A DNA stretch of 64,000 nucleotides from NCBI GenBank assembly GCA_964440095.1, contig CAYTPZ010000003.1:1-64000 (forward strand). The letters run 5' to 3'. The notes under the pieces were generated by a model. The model was not told where the DNA came from, ran no database searches, and was given only the letters and a program-made list of their open reading frames with translations. Source of the stretch: JACNKJ01 sp964440095. GTDB lineage: Bacteria > Krumholzibacteriota > Krumholzibacteriia > JACNKJ01. The stretch's first letter is position 1, and the number at the start of each line of letters is the position of its first letter. Made by a program: the position numbers and the translations under genes. Of the stretch, positions 29,101 to 37,684 are shown piece after piece.

Positions 29101-30949
29101 TGGTCGCGGGGTGCACGACAGGATTCACCGCCGGTACGCCCAGGTAGGTGCTCAGGCTCGGGTCGCCCTGCAGGTTATAGGTGGTCCAGTAGTTATTCGC
29201 GAGGCCGGAACCCGATTCGGAAACCGCGAGGTTGCCGCTGAAGATGATCGCGTCGTTGGTCACATACCACTGTGCCATGGCTTCACCATGATCGTGGAAG
29301 AGACCATCGTAGGTACCCAGGCCCGTATCTTCGTAGGGATAGGCTGATCCATTGATCTCTCCGCCGGGATGGAAACCCACGCCCCACCAGTAGTCTTCAT
29401 CCCAGTAGGTGTTCATGCTGGCGCCGATGTAACCGATTCCGCCCTTGTCGGTCACGCGCAGCCATGTTTCGCCGAAGCACTCGGCCGAACCATAGGAACC
29501 GGTGACGCAGCAGTTACCGATGGCCAGACAGTACTTCCCGTAGTTGTCCAGGCCGTTAATGTCCGACTGCGTGAAGGAGGGATCGGCCCAGCTGGTCGTG
29601 CTGCCGTGCGCCGTGTAGTTGATGAAGGAAACACCATCGCTGACATTCTGGATGATGTTCGAAGAGTTGCTGCCCGACTCGGGATACAGGTAGGTGTGGC
29701 TGTAGATCCCGTGAGCCGAGTTGAAATAGTGCTCAGTTCCATAGTTGATCTGGCCGTTGCCATGGGTGGGGCCGAAGCTCCCGTCCATGCCGGCGATCAT
29801 CACGACTTCGCCCAGATAACTGGGATCGGGCATGGTGAACTCGTCGTACATCAGGGTCTTGTCCATCATCGCCTGCAACTGCGTGGGATTGGTGGCGCTG
29901 AAGCGACCGTAGTACATGTCGGGGATGTGGTCCCCATCCACGGCGCAGTAGGGACGGTCGGTGGTGTAACCACTTTCGGTCCAGGCCGGCATCTGAGCCA
30001 CGTCACCCACGAAAAGCACGAAACTGGGCGCAGGCTGCTCGGGCGTGCCGTTGTTGTAGAGGCCGTGCAGGTAGTCGCGAATCTGTTCCTTGGTGGTTCC
30101 CACTTCGGGGGTACCCGTGACAGCCAGAATCGTGTTGAAGCCGCGACGAATCTTCCAATCGACGAATTCGCCGAGCTGCATTTCGAACTCGGGAGGCGTC
30201 ACGATGACCATGGTTACGAAGTCGGTCACGTGATCGGGATAATCATCGTGGATTCCCCGATATCCCGCGATACCTTCGTAAAGATGTGAGAAGAAGGGAC
30301 TGTGCACGGAGGCCTTGAGATCCTCGTCCGCGAAAATGTCGCCGCCTTCGAAACGAAGTTCGAATTCGATTTGGGTGGCAACTTCCAGTTCGCCCGTCTC
30401 GGGGAAGTAGGCCAGAGGCGCCACTTCCAGGCGGCCCATATCCACAGCGCGTAGGCGGCCTAATTCAACCACCTTCACCATTTCATAGGCAACACGATCA
30501 GTGCTGTAGCTGGCCCGGTCGTAGACGAAAGGCCAGTCGGCGGCATCGACATTCTTGGGCATGCTGGGCTGGGCCGGCATGACGCGATGCTCGAATCCGA
30601 AATCCGCCAGGCGAATACGTTCGGTCTGAAGAGAGAGAATCTCGATACGAGTATTGGCCCCGAAGGGAATCTCGTAGAGGCGATTCATCTGCGGCAATTC
30701 CGGAGCGCCTTCCACCTTCGAAGAATGGAATCCGGGTATCGTCAGGCGGGTGAACAGACCCTCGGGCGTGTTCACTTCCAAAGCCTCGATGCTTCCCAGT
30801 TCGGCGCGGAAGGTGAGGACGTTCTCCTCGGCCGCGGTCAAAGTTAGTCCGTTGAGTTCATCCCCTATAGGGAGGGTTGTGGTCGCCGCCATCGCACTTA
30901 AGGCGAAGAGGGCGAAGCATAGCGCAAGAAGACCCTTCGGGATTCTCAT
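26192..30949 (-). CDS. Multidomain secreted C25 (gingipain-family) peptidase
   Basis: A 1585-residue exported protein. Signal peptide 1-21; propeptide-like region to about 210; peptidase C25 at about 240-600 with the catalytic His448 in NYTAHGS and probable nucleophile Cys481 in NCCVTGSYG. Then Ig-like modules (about 605-870), two carboxypeptidase-regulatory-like folds (about 870-950, 953-1035), an amidotransferase-like Rossmann domain (about 1040-1275), another regulatory-like fold (1277-1358), a P/proprotein-convertase domain (1368-1482) and a FlgD-like sorting domain (NFPNPFNPKT, YDVTGRRV, ASGVYFSRL; 1495-1585). Likely a surface or secreted Cys protease. ATG 30949 follows AAAGGA. Confidence 0.9.
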   Translation of the reverse strand: MRIPKGLLALCFALFALSAMAATTTLPIGDELNGLTLTAAEENVLTFRAELGSIEALEVNTPEGLFTRLTIPGFHSSKVEGAPELPQMNRLYEIPFGANTRIEILSLQTERIRLADFGFEHRVMPAQPSMPKNVDAADWPFVYDRASYSTDRVAYEMVKVVELGRLRAVDMGRLEVAPLAYFPETGELEVATQIEFELRFEGGDIFADEDLKASVHSPFFSHLYEGIAGYRGIHDDYPDHVTDFVTMVIVTPPEFEMQLGEFVDWKIRRGFNTILAVTGTPEVGTTKEQIRDYLHGLYNNGTPEQPAPSFVLFVGDVAQMPAWTESGYTTDRPYCAVDGDHIPDMYYGRFSATNPTQLQAMMDKTLMYDEFTMPDPSYLGEVVMIAGMDGSFGPTHGNGQINYGTEHYFNSAHGIYSHTYLYPESGSNSSNIIQNVSDGVSFINYTAHGSTTSWADPSFTQSDINGLDNYGKYCLAIGNCCVTGSYGSAECFGETWLRVTDKGGIGYIGASMNTYWDEDYWWGVGFHPGGEINGSAYPYEDTGLGTYDGLFHDHGEAMAQWYVTNDAIIFSGNLAVSESGSGLANNYWTTYNLQGDPSLSTYLGVPAVNPVVHPATIFTTWSTIAVEATPGSYVALTRDGEILGAGTVDLSGSLDLPVFAAPLLPGAAELVVTNQNHEPYIVALNVIVPAHITFSPDNIDANVATDVTVGVFEYDGVTPKEGIEVWADGLEYESAHAFTDAAGYATINVIYPYGPSIDMVGQDPAESWELFREDLIVNADPLMGISLSVSTDIGLSGAFALNLPGTITASGFGGVPEHILYAYQDGVLIDQTTENSLTITPTALGEVDVYFAKDGSNLVYAAFEVIEAYGTLTGHVDADGSPAVGAWVRGYDVLDAMVFETMTDGAGNYDMGEDIVVAEYDIAVDLFGYLHHEETFFLNYGANTLDVNLAPAPAGVITGTVTDSEFGDPLEATVKVYRTDTGLLYAETTTDPVDGSYTTPSLPYFDYTVTVKAWHYIPVTLGIEVNEPVITKSFVLDPTIGDLLVINDSGKSAWNEAKVDEKTGAIIAEGYSSEVGKAVADIITDLDELGYTSTLESMGGTDPLTWANYDLILVSAGDNTSPFGDASFTNALVDFVEVGGHVLIEGGEVAYDHQSGDFATKVLHHVDWNHDESGNVTVAEPDHYVVSYPNIIPSPISMSYAGYGDHDAVDVAADAVAVGSWSDYAGDGSIIAYDPNPAPEGGQIVFFAFNYSAMDAAVRPLLLQNAVTWLMTQEVGDCSISGAVTLEGETDYSDVLVEAIPGGGYVYTGADGLYSLPGLYAGGYEIRASKNGFSTEIVDVPLGPGEDATGINLDLSIVYEATFCSEPGLFIGDNTTIDDSMDIALGAAVTNIEVFVDITHTYQGDLIVTLESPDGTSVILHNRTGGSTDNLIGWYPDDMDPAGNLDDFIGDAVGGLWTMTISDNAGADTGTFNEWCLKITYAGDPTDAEGAVPQVLALGRNFPNPFNPKTMIRFDLPKAGQVDLAVYDVTGRRVATLITGNMDAGYQEVEWLGRDDHGTSMASGVYFSRLAFDGQVLKSKMLLLK

Positions 30950-31014
30950 CTCCGATCCTTTCTCATGGCATGTTTGGAATGCGTATCCGGCAATTCCGAT
31001 CTTTTGATCTCATG

Positions 31015-31023
31015 ATTCTACCA
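31015..31023 (-). promoter_or_regulatory. Extended -10 promoter of the C25 gene
   Basis: TGGTAGAAT on the minus strand (TG, one base, then TAGAAT). The -35 is poor, as is common for extended -10 promoters. Leader about 59 nt. Confidence 0.5.
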
Positions 31024-31073
31024 TATTCAGACAGGTGGGTCTTTTGAAAAGCCTCCCGACTATCACCAGCCAC

Positions 31074-31097
31074 AAAAAACCCCTCCCGAAGGAGGGG
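31074..31097 (-). terminator. Intrinsic terminator of the propeller-protein gene
   Basis: Minus-strand stem CCCCTCC/GGAGGGG closed by a TTCG tetraloop and followed by six T's, 20 bases after the stop. Confidence 0.9.
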
Positions 31098-31116
31098 CGG
31101 GCTAGGGAATTACAGC

Positions 31117-33648
31117 TTATTTCAATAGATGGATTTTAAGGGAATGTGAGGAGTTACCCGCCGCAAGGCGAACGAAATAGACACCTGAGGAAACCGGAGC
31201 GCCAGTCTCGCGCCGTCCATCCCAAATGGCGCTCTGCTCTCCGGCCGGATAGTTCTCGGCGTCGAGTAAGTGCCGAACAAGACGGCCCGACACATCGAAA
31301 ACATCCAACTTCACAGGACCGGCCTCGGCAAGGTGGAAGCGGATCTCGGTACTTGGATTGAAGGGATTGGGAAAGTTGCCCAGCAAGTTCGCGCGAGCCT
31401 GCGAGGGGGCATCGTCCACAGAAGTCACCTGGGAGAGGTCCAAACGGAACATGGACCTGCCGTGAGTACCCGCCACCAGGTTGCGCGTGGGCTGGTGGAA
31501 CTTCAGATCCAGAACGGGCACATTGGGCAGCCCCGTCCCCAAAGCCTGCCAAGCGTAGCTCGGCGCCGAGGCGTAATAAACCCCCACGTCGCTGCCCACG
31601 AAAAGTTGCTGAGGATAATCGGGATCCGCCACCACCGAGTAGAGAGGAAGTTCGGGCAGGCCCGCGCTGATGTCCTGCCAATTCGCGCCGTAGTCGGTAG
31701 ATTTGAAAAGGTGCGAGAGCGGATCATCCCAACGCAGACCCGAGTAGCATACGTAGACCGTGGAGTCGTCGTAGGGATCCACCTCGACGCGCGTTACCCA
31801 ACGCTCGGGAAGATCGTCGCTGATGAGGGACCAGTTCCCCCCACCATTTTGAGTCACCCAGACTTTCGAGTCATCGGTGCCCACATAGAGGGTGCTCGGA
31901 TCGCTGGGAGCCACGGCGATCGTCGTGATGGTGCCGAAGTTCGCCCCGTGATTGCCGCCGGTGAGATCGCCGCTGATGGACGACCAGCTGCTCGATCCAT
32001 TGGTGGATCGATAGAGCCGGTAGGTACCGTAGTACATGGTTTCCGGATTGCTCGGATCCATGACCACCGGCGTGGACCAGTTGCGCCGATCTCCGCTGTT
32101 GATGCCGCTGGTGGCACCGTTCCAACTGGAGCCTCCATTGGTGGACACGCCCAGCCCGCCGTACTGGTACTCTGCCCAGATCTTGTTGGCGTTGCTCGGA
32201 TGCACCAGGCAATAGAAGCCGTCGCCGCCGTAGATATTATCCCAATCGTCCGGGTCGCCGTCGAAGGTGGCCAGGGTACCGTTGTCCTGGGTGCCGCCGT
32301 AGAGCCGCTCGGGATTTTGCGGGTCGATGGTGATGGCGTAGAACTGGCTTGCCGGCTGATCGTAGAGCTTGCTCCAGCTACTTCCATAGTTGGTGGAGCG
32401 ATAGAGTCCGCCGTCATTGCCCTCGTAAATGCGTCCTGATTGGTGGGGATCGAAGGCGAGCGCGTGATGATCCACATGCATGCCGCTCACAGAGGACCAG
32501 CTTCCCCCGCCATTGCTGCTGCGGTAGAAGCCGAGGCCCAGGGCAAAGACCAGGTTGGGATCATCGGGGGACACGCGTATGTTGCCGAACCACCAGCCGT
32601 AGGAACTGTACATGCCAGACAGGCCGCCATCGTTGCTTCGGATCCAACTGAGTCCGCCGTTGCTGCTTTTGTAGACTCCATCGAAGTAACCGGGATCGTC
32701 GGCATAGATGGCGTAAAGCGTGTTGGGCTGGGATGCGCAAAGCGTCAGCCCGATGCGCCCCACATCGCTGCCCGAGGGCAGGCCGCTGGTCAGCTCGCTC
32801 CAGCTATCGCCGCCGTCGCTGCTCTTCCAGATGCCGCTGCTCAGGCCACCACTGCGCCGATAGGTGAGCCCCCGCACCCGTTCCCACATGGCCGCGTAGA
32901 GAATGTCGGGATTCGCCGGATTCATGACCAGGTCGATGCAGGCCGTGGAATCGGTGAGGGCGAAAACTTGCGACCAGCTGTCGCCGCCGTCGAGAGTCCG
33001 ATAAACGCCGCGCTCGGGGCTGGGGCCGAAGAGTTCGCCCGTGCAGGCGGCGAAAACGCGGTCGCCGTCTGTGGGATCCACCACCACGCGAGCGATGTAG
33101 CGGGTTTCCTCCAGCCCCTTGTAGGCCCAAGTACCGCCCCCGTCATCCGACCTATAGATACCCAGGCCGAAGAAGCTGTAGCTGGCCGCGTTGGCTTCGC
33201 CTGTGCCCACCCAAACCGTTTGAGGATTGCCGGGGTCCACAGCCACCGATCCCACGGACAAGCTGGGCTGATCGTCGAAGATGGGCGTCCAGTTGCTGCC
33301 CGCATTCAGGCTCTTGAAAACACCACCGCTGGCGATGGCCGCATAGACCACGCCTTCATTCACGGGATCGACGGCCAGATCGGTGATGCGACCACCGATG
33401 TTCGTGGGACCGGCCTGCTCCCAGACAGGGCCATCACGATCGGCCGCTTGGCGGAGAACCTGGGCCTGGCCGAGGCCTTCTTTATAGGCCTCGAAATTGA
33501 TTTTTCCCTGGGGCCAAGCCCGCTGATTCCAGAGCCACTGATTGGGGCGTCCGTTGGGCTCACGGGCGGGACTGTCATCCGAAAAAACCAGGAAGAGAAT
33601 GGCAGCCACAGGCAGGAGAAGGGCTAGGCCAAGGATGGTGCGCTTCAT
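31117..33648 (-). CDS. Secreted Asp-box beta-propeller protein with sorting domain
   Basis: An 843-residue exported protein (signal/anchor MKRTILGLALLLPVAAILF). Residues about 80-745 contain about ten Asp-box turns (SxDGGxxW type: SDDGGGTW, TLDGGDSW, SSDGGDSW, SSNGGLSW, STNGGSSW and others) separated by VAVDPxNPxTVWVGT strands, the pattern of BNR/sortilin-VPS10-like ten-bladed propellers. No sialidase catalytic triad was recognised, so binding rather than hydrolysis is likely. Residues about 755-843 are a FlgD-like sorting domain (NFPNPFNPST, FDVSGRLV, SSGVYFVRL). ATG 33648 has GGAGG nine bases upstream. The C25 gene lies downstream with its own promoter. Confidence 0.87.
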   Translation of the reverse strand: MKRTILGLALLLPVAAILFLVFSDDSPAREPNGRPNQWLWNQRAWPQGKINFEAYKEGLGQAQVLRQAADRDGPVWEQAGPTNIGGRITDLAVDPVNEGVVYAAIASGGVFKSLNAGSNWTPIFDDQPSLSVGSVAVDPGNPQTVWVGTGEANAASYSFFGLGIYRSDDGGGTWAYKGLEETRYIARVVVDPTDGDRVFAACTGELFGPSPERGVYRTLDGGDSWSQVFALTDSTACIDLVMNPANPDILYAAMWERVRGLTYRRSGGLSSGIWKSSDGGDSWSELTSGLPSGSDVGRIGLTLCASQPNTLYAIYADDPGYFDGVYKSSNGGLSWIRSNDGGLSGMYSSYGWWFGNIRVSPDDPNLVFALGLGFYRSSNGGGSWSSVSGMHVDHHALAFDPHQSGRIYEGNDGGLYRSTNYGSSWSKLYDQPASQFYAITIDPQNPERLYGGTQDNGTLATFDGDPDDWDNIYGGDGFYCLVHPSNANKIWAEYQYGGLGVSTNGGSSWNGATSGINSGDRRNWSTPVVMDPSNPETMYYGTYRLYRSTNGSSSWSSISGDLTGGNHGANFGTITTIAVAPSDPSTLYVGTDDSKVWVTQNGGGNWSLISDDLPERWVTRVEVDPYDDSTVYVCYSGLRWDDPLSHLFKSTDYGANWQDISAGLPELPLYSVVADPDYPQQLFVGSDVGVYYASAPSYAWQALGTGLPNVPVLDLKFHQPTRNLVAGTHGRSMFRLDLSQVTSVDDAPSQARANLLGNFPNPFNPSTEIRFHLAEAGPVKLDVFDVSGRLVRHLLDAENYPAGEQSAIWDGRRETGAPVSSGVYFVRLAAGNSSHSLKIHLLK

Positions 33649-33676
33649 GGGGCCTCCACGAGGAATGGGTCCCCAT

Positions 33677-33685
33677 ATTATAGCA
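33677..33685 (-). promoter_or_regulatory. Extended -10 promoter of the propeller-protein gene
   Basis: TGCTATAAT on the minus strand, consensus extended -10, immediately after the tRNA-Asp terminator's T-run. Predicted start near 33670, leader about 22 nt. Confidence 0.6.
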
Positions 33686-33712
33686 AAAGCCCCGTGGTCG
33701 TGACCACGGGGC
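33685..33712 (-). terminator. Intrinsic terminator of tRNA-Asp
   Basis: Near-perfect 11-bp inverted arms (GCCCCGTGGTC and GACCACGGGGC) followed by TTTT on the minus strand, starting six bases past the tRNA 3' end. Its T-run abuts the next promoter. Confidence 0.85.
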
Positions 33713-33717
33713 CTGGG

Positions 33718-33792
33718 CGGGAGCGACGAGATTCGAACTCGCGACCTCCTGCTCGACAGGCAGGCGTTCTAACCAAACTGAACTACGCCCCC
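33718..33792 (-). tRNA. tRNA-Asp (GTC)
   Basis: Minus-strand cloverleaf: acceptor GGGGGCG/CGCTCCC (one G-T), D stem GTTC/GAAC, anticodon stem CCTGC/GCAGG with loop CTGTCGA (anticodon GTC), T arm GCGAG/CTCGT with TTCGAAT, discriminator G. CCA is not encoded. Confidence 0.95.
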
Positions 33793-33810
33793 AAATGCTG
33801 CGAGTGGCGC

Positions 33811-33839
33811 AAATTAGCAAAGGCCTGGGGCAAAGTCAA
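33811..33839 (-). promoter_or_regulatory. Promoter of tRNA-Asp
   Basis: TTGACT (33834-33839), 17-bp spacer, TAATTT (33811-33816) on the minus strand; predicted start about 12 nt before the tRNA. Confidence 0.6.
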
Positions 33840-33856
33840 TAGCCCCCCAAAGCCCT

Positions 33857-35176
33857 CTAGGACCAAAATCTCCGAATGGAGCTTCCCGGGAAATAAGCTT
33901 TCAAAATATCGCGATAATCATGCCCCGCCTTGCTCCGCTCGATGGCCCCCACCTGGCATAGGCCAATACCGTGCCCCCAGCCGGCTCCCACCGCGGTAAC
34001 CCGCGTGAGCAGGCCCTGAGCGTCGTATTGCTTGCTCAAACGAAAGAGAGTGCTGCGCAGGGCCACGCCCTTCATATCGCGCTTGAGAGCCGATCGTACC
34101 CGATCGCCGATCACCTTGAAGCGCCCCCGATCGGTCACAGCCTCCAGCACCTGCACCCGCCCGTCAGAGCTGTACTTCAGAATGCGCAGGTCTTTCAGGC
34201 GACCGAGGCGGGTTCCCTTGGGAAGATTTGCCGCGGAGGGTAGATAGGCCCTCAGGATGGCTCCCAGTTCCTTAGCGCTCCAGCTGTGGGTCCAGCGGAA
34301 GTACTTGCTGCTGCGGCACCAGCTTTTGCCCTGGCGATCGGCGTCGCGCACTCCACTCATGTGCCGGGCTTCTTCATGACGCCAGGCCCGGTGGATATCG
34401 GCGGTGTGCCCCCCGCAAGTGCTCGAGTAGTAGATCTCGGCGGGCTCGCGCCCCAGGGAGACCAGTTCTCCCCGCGTTTCGCGAATGGCCCGGTCAGCCA
34501 AATCCCAGGAACCCGCGCCGCGATAGACCTGATCGGCGATGCTGTCCACCATGTCCCATTCATCCTTGCGGCTGGCCCGCAGGCGCTGAACCGCGTAGGT
34601 GCGGCTGGCCACGGCCTGCACCTTGAGAGCCTGGTAGCCGCTGCGTCCCAATCGACCGATCTCATGTGGCACCACCCCGCGAAGATATTCCTCCATGGGC
34701 AGGTGATTCACGCAGGTGAAATGATCGTTTTGGGGAATCAGACGCAGTCGCCCGCGATAGCGCTTGCCGTTGAGCTCAAAAGAAGCGCTGCGGGGAACAA
34801 TCCAGGTGTCCTTGTCCAAGGGGATGGTTCCACCCACGGCCTTGAGATTGCGACCCTCATGGGCGCCCTCGAAGATCTTCATATTCCCCGGGTCCTTGGG
34901 ATCCTGAAACAGATGATAGGTCTTCTTGCCCTTGAGCCGGGCCAGGCGACGGCCCTTGGGGGAAATGATGTCCACGCTCTTGCTGCTTCGAATCTTCAGG
35001 GCGCTCACGCTCCGCACCAGCAGGATGCGCACCTCGGGCTCCTCCCCCGCCACCAGGACCGGTCGCGACTCGGCACTGCCGCCATCCGGATGGGTCTGCA
35101 CAGGGCCCGAGACCTTGGGTGTACAGGCGGAGAGGATCAGCAGAAAGGGAAGCAGCAAGATGAGACGACGAATCAT
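33857..35176 (-). CDS. SpoIID/LytB-domain lipoprotein
   Basis: A 439-residue lipoprotein (lipobox LSAC near residue 18). The SpoIID domain spans about 140-430: YLRGVVPHEIG (probable catalytic Glu), QAVASRTYAV, YYSSTCGGHTADI and the C-terminal AGWGHGIGLCQVGA, all typical of SpoIID lytic transglycosylases that cleave denuded glycan strands. In non-sporulating Gram-negatives such proteins act in cell-wall turnover. ATG 35176 is one base after the anmK stop, with GAGGAG upstream, so it is probably coupled to anmK. Substrate specificity unproven. Confidence 0.9.
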   Translation of the reverse strand: MIRRLILLLPFLLILSACTPKVSGPVQTHPDGGSAESRPVLVAGEEPEVRILLVRSVSALKIRSSKSVDIISPKGRRLARLKGKKTYHLFQDPKDPGNMKIFEGAHEGRNLKAVGGTIPLDKDTWIVPRSASFELNGKRYRGRLRLIPQNDHFTCVNHLPMEEYLRGVVPHEIGRLGRSGYQALKVQAVASRTYAVQRLRASRKDEWDMVDSIADQVYRGAGSWDLADRAIRETRGELVSLGREPAEIYYSSTCGGHTADIHRAWRHEEARHMSGVRDADRQGKSWCRSSKYFRWTHSWSAKELGAILRAYLPSAANLPKGTRLGRLKDLRILKYSSDGRVQVLEAVTDRGRFKVIGDRVRSALKRDMKGVALRSTLFRLSKQYDAQGLLTRVTAVGAGWGHGIGLCQVGAIERSKAGHDYRDILKAYFPGSSIRRFWS

Positions 35177-35177
35177 G

Positions 35178-36317
35178 TTACTCCTCGTTGCATGATGGCG
35201 GGGCGAGCAGACCCGCTTGCGCATCGCGCTCGGCACCGGTAACCGCAGACAGAGAAACCGGACGGCCGAGATGGGCGAGATAGGCTAAAAGGGCGAAATC
35301 CAGTGCTTCCTTGGCCCCCACGGGGCAAGCCAGGGCCTCGAGGGTCTCAACACGAAGATGCGGCAAACGTTCCGACAGACGCAAAGGCAACTGCGAGTTT
35401 TTCGCCCCGCCGCCTGCCAGGTAAACCGCCTGAACGCTGCTGCCTTCCAGCGCGCGGGCCAAAGGCTCCACGGTGAGATCGAGGAGGGTGGCCAAAAGGT
35501 CTTCCACTCCGAATTCCTCGGCCAGGTTCTCCAATTGTGCATCATTCAAAAAGCCTCGGCCGAACGTTTCTCGACCGGTGGATTTTGGCGGCAACTGGGC
35601 GAAGTAAGGATGGGACAGCCAATCTTCCAGCAGTGATTGATTCACCGAACCCAGGGCAGCGACTCGGCCATCTTCATCGAAGGGCGTGTTCAGCAGAAGT
35701 CGGGCAACCCGATCCATGAGCAGATTGCCGGGACCGGTATCCCAGGCGCTTACATCTTCCGTGCCCACTCCCGGCGGAAGCAGCGTGAGGTTGGCGATGC
35801 CTCCCACATTCACCAGGGCGCGCGACTCCTCGGGATGGCGGCGCAGAAGGGCATCGGCCAGGGGAACCAAGGGTGCGCCCTGTCCACCCAAGGCCAGGTC
35901 GGGGCTGCGGAAATCGCCGATGGTGGACAGTCCCGTAAGTGTGGCGAAAACCGAGGCGTTCCCCAACTGCAGGCTGTATCCCTTCTCCGGTGCGTGGTGA
36001 AGAGTCTGTCCGGGAAATGCGGCCAGGTCTGCGGGGATATTTCCCGGCCACCTCTCACGCAGGAAGTCAGCGAAGTGCAGCGCAATGCCGTGGTTCAGGG
36101 CCGCGAAATCGGAAACCGGCATGGGACGATTCTCCGCCGCCGCTTCCAGTTTCTCGCGAAAAGCTATCGGCCAGGCTCGCTCCTCGTAGTCGAGTAATTC
36201 CCAGCCGAGGCCGGAATCACCCCTGCTGAAGAAGCGCGCGCGAACCAGATCCATGCCGTCCAGGCTGGTGCCGCTCATGAGTCCTATCACGGTCATTTCG
36301 GGATAGATTTGGCCCAT
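35178..36317 (-). CDS. anmK: Anhydro-N-acetylmuramic acid kinase AnmK
   Basis: Cytoplasmic peptidoglycan-recycling kinase converting 1,6-anhydro-MurNAc to MurNAc-6-phosphate. The 379 residues show VIGLMSGTSLDGMDLV (residues 9-24), the nucleotide and sugar loops ALNHGIALHFADF and LVNVGGIANLTLLP, CysThrGly-like WDTGPGNLLMDR, and VYLAGGGAKNSQL. It lies with a SpoIID transglycosylase-like gene, a sensible pairing because lytic transglycosylases generate anhydro sugars. The AAGGAGG ribosome site sits as the loop of a short hairpin (36319-36335). Confidence 0.95.
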   Translation of the reverse strand: MGQIYPEMTVIGLMSGTSLDGMDLVRARFFSRGDSGLGWELLDYEERAWPIAFREKLEAAAENRPMPVSDFAALNHGIALHFADFLRERWPGNIPADLAAFPGQTLHHAPEKGYSLQLGNASVFATLTGLSTIGDFRSPDLALGGQGAPLVPLADALLRRHPEESRALVNVGGIANLTLLPPGVGTEDVSAWDTGPGNLLMDRVARLLLNTPFDEDGRVAALGSVNQSLLEDWLSHPYFAQLPPKSTGRETFGRGFLNDAQLENLAEEFGVEDLLATLLDLTVEPLARALEGSSVQAVYLAGGGAKNSQLPLRLSERLPHLRVETLEALACPVGAKEALDFALLAYLAHLGRPVSLSAVTGAERDAQAGLLAPPSCNEE

Positions 36318-36318
36318 G

Positions 36319-36335
36319 TCCCGCCTCCTTCGGGA
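36319..36335 (-). promoter_or_regulatory. Hairpin presenting the anmK ribosome site in its loop
   Basis: TCCCG / CGGGA stem around the loop AAGGAGG, ending just before the ATG at 36317. The Shine-Dalgarno would be displayed rather than hidden. Confidence 0.4.
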
Positions 36336-36376
36336 TGGGCAGTCTATCGGGCATAGCCGCTGCAAGCCACGCTTTT

Positions 36377-37684
36377 CTATTTCGCCTGCCAGCGAAGAGT
36401 CATGGCGAGTTCCGTATCCAGGTTTGATCCCGCATCGCCATCCAGTTTTAGAAGTATGGGGCCACGATTCCAGCGCAGGGAAATGGACAAAGCCGCGCCT
36501 CTGCCGCGAAGACTGCGACTGCGGCGGGCGAGGAAGTCGCCGCTCATCAACCTGAATGATCGGCCCTCGCTGCTTCGAAATAAATAGAGGCGGCTCGCGA
36601 GAGTGAATCCGGATCCCAATTCTCGTTCACGCCATGAGATGTGGAGCAGAGCCGAGGGATCCTCGTTCTGCACGCCGCGCAGTACCGCTTCCCAAGACAG
36701 ATCGCTTAGCCAGGCCAGACGAGCTTCCCAGCTTTCGGAATTCTCGGCGATCCAGATTGGGAAAACGGCAGGGGTAGCCGCTACAGACCAATCCTGATCC
36801 TGAAGGCGTCGCAATTCCAGATGCCATCGACCCTGCTCGCGGCGAAGATCGGCCGAAAGCAGGGTCTCCCTGCGCCAGCGATCTTCGGTCAAACCGATAC
36901 CGCGGCGAAATCTGAGGCCGCCGAGGAATCGCCAGGCTCCCGAGCGCCAGGCCAAGGCGAAAGCGGCTTCCTGCCCGGACTCGGCGCCGATCCAGCCCCG
37001 GGATCGCCATAGCTCGGGGCGGGGTCCGCTGAGGCCCAAACCCTGAGCACTCCAGCGCAGAGTTCCTATGCGACCGTTGGCGCGCATGCGCAAGCCCAGG
37101 CGTGGCGAGGTCGCATGGGTGGCGGCGCTTTCCACTTCCAGCACATCGTTATCCCGCTCCCGGCGAAACCGGATGCTTGCACTGTCCCGCCCCCGAAGCC
37201 GGAGCAACCAGGCTCCCCGCCGCAGATCGGCGAGAGCGCCCAATCCTTCCTGCCAACCTGAGCGAATCTGAACGGATGATCCCCGCCAATCCAGAAAAAC
37301 TCCGCGACCCAGATCTGAAAGGGACAGTGCCGATCGCGCCGGGCGAAGGGCTGGAATTGCCCCGAGGCGGGACCGGCGCCGGTCTTGCCCCAGCAGACCA
37401 TCCTCCCGTCGAAGTGAGCCAAGAACAAGGCGAAATGAACCACCCTTGATGGCCACCGAAGCGCCAAGGCCGGAATCCGCGCGCAGGTCCGCGAGCAGTT
37501 CCATGGCCGATGTCACCCACTCGCCGCGAGCCTTGAGTGTGCCATCATCCTTGAGCCCAAGACCGAAGCTACTTCGCCCTAGAGGACGCCAAAGGTCGGG
37601 CGGCAATTCATCGCCCAATAACTGAAGATCTTCCGCGGGTGCGGCAAAGGCCGCGAGAAGCAGAAGGATGGTTCCGCGCATCAT
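36377..37684 (-). CDS. Predicted outer-membrane barrel protein
   Basis: A 435-residue exported protein (MMRGTILLLLAAFAAPAE signal). After cleavage it consists of alternating polar/hydrophobic strands rich in Arg, Trp and Leu with short turns, and ends in MTLRWQAK, consistent with a large beta barrel. No known family recognised. It overlaps the upstream lipoprotein gene (ATGA with start 37684; 37681 would give TGATG) and has AGGA in good position. Co-transcription with a lipoprotein and a lamin-tail protein suggests a joint surface role. Strong Arg content is unusual for a barrel, so confidence is limited. Confidence 0.6.
   Translation of the reverse strand: MMRGTILLLLAAFAAPAEDLQLLGDELPPDLWRPLGRSSFGLGLKDDGTLKARGEWVTSAMELLADLRADSGLGASVAIKGGSFRLVLGSLRREDGLLGQDRRRSRLGAIPALRPARSALSLSDLGRGVFLDWRGSSVQIRSGWQEGLGALADLRRGAWLLRLRGRDSASIRFRRERDNDVLEVESAATHATSPRLGLRMRANGRIGTLRWSAQGLGLSGPRPELWRSRGWIGAESGQEAAFALAWRSGAWRFLGGLRFRRGIGLTEDRWRRETLLSADLRREQGRWHLELRRLQDQDWSVAATPAVFPIWIAENSESWEARLAWLSDLSWEAVLRGVQNEDPSALLHISWRERELGSGFTLASRLYLFRSSEGRSFRLMSGDFLARRSRSLRGRGAALSISLRWNRGPILLKLDGDAGSNLDTELAMTLRWQAK

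Noticed and set aside
32440..33627. 395-codon plus-strand frame opposite the propeller gene
   Set aside because: Mirror of repeated Asp-box codons; no independent evidence.
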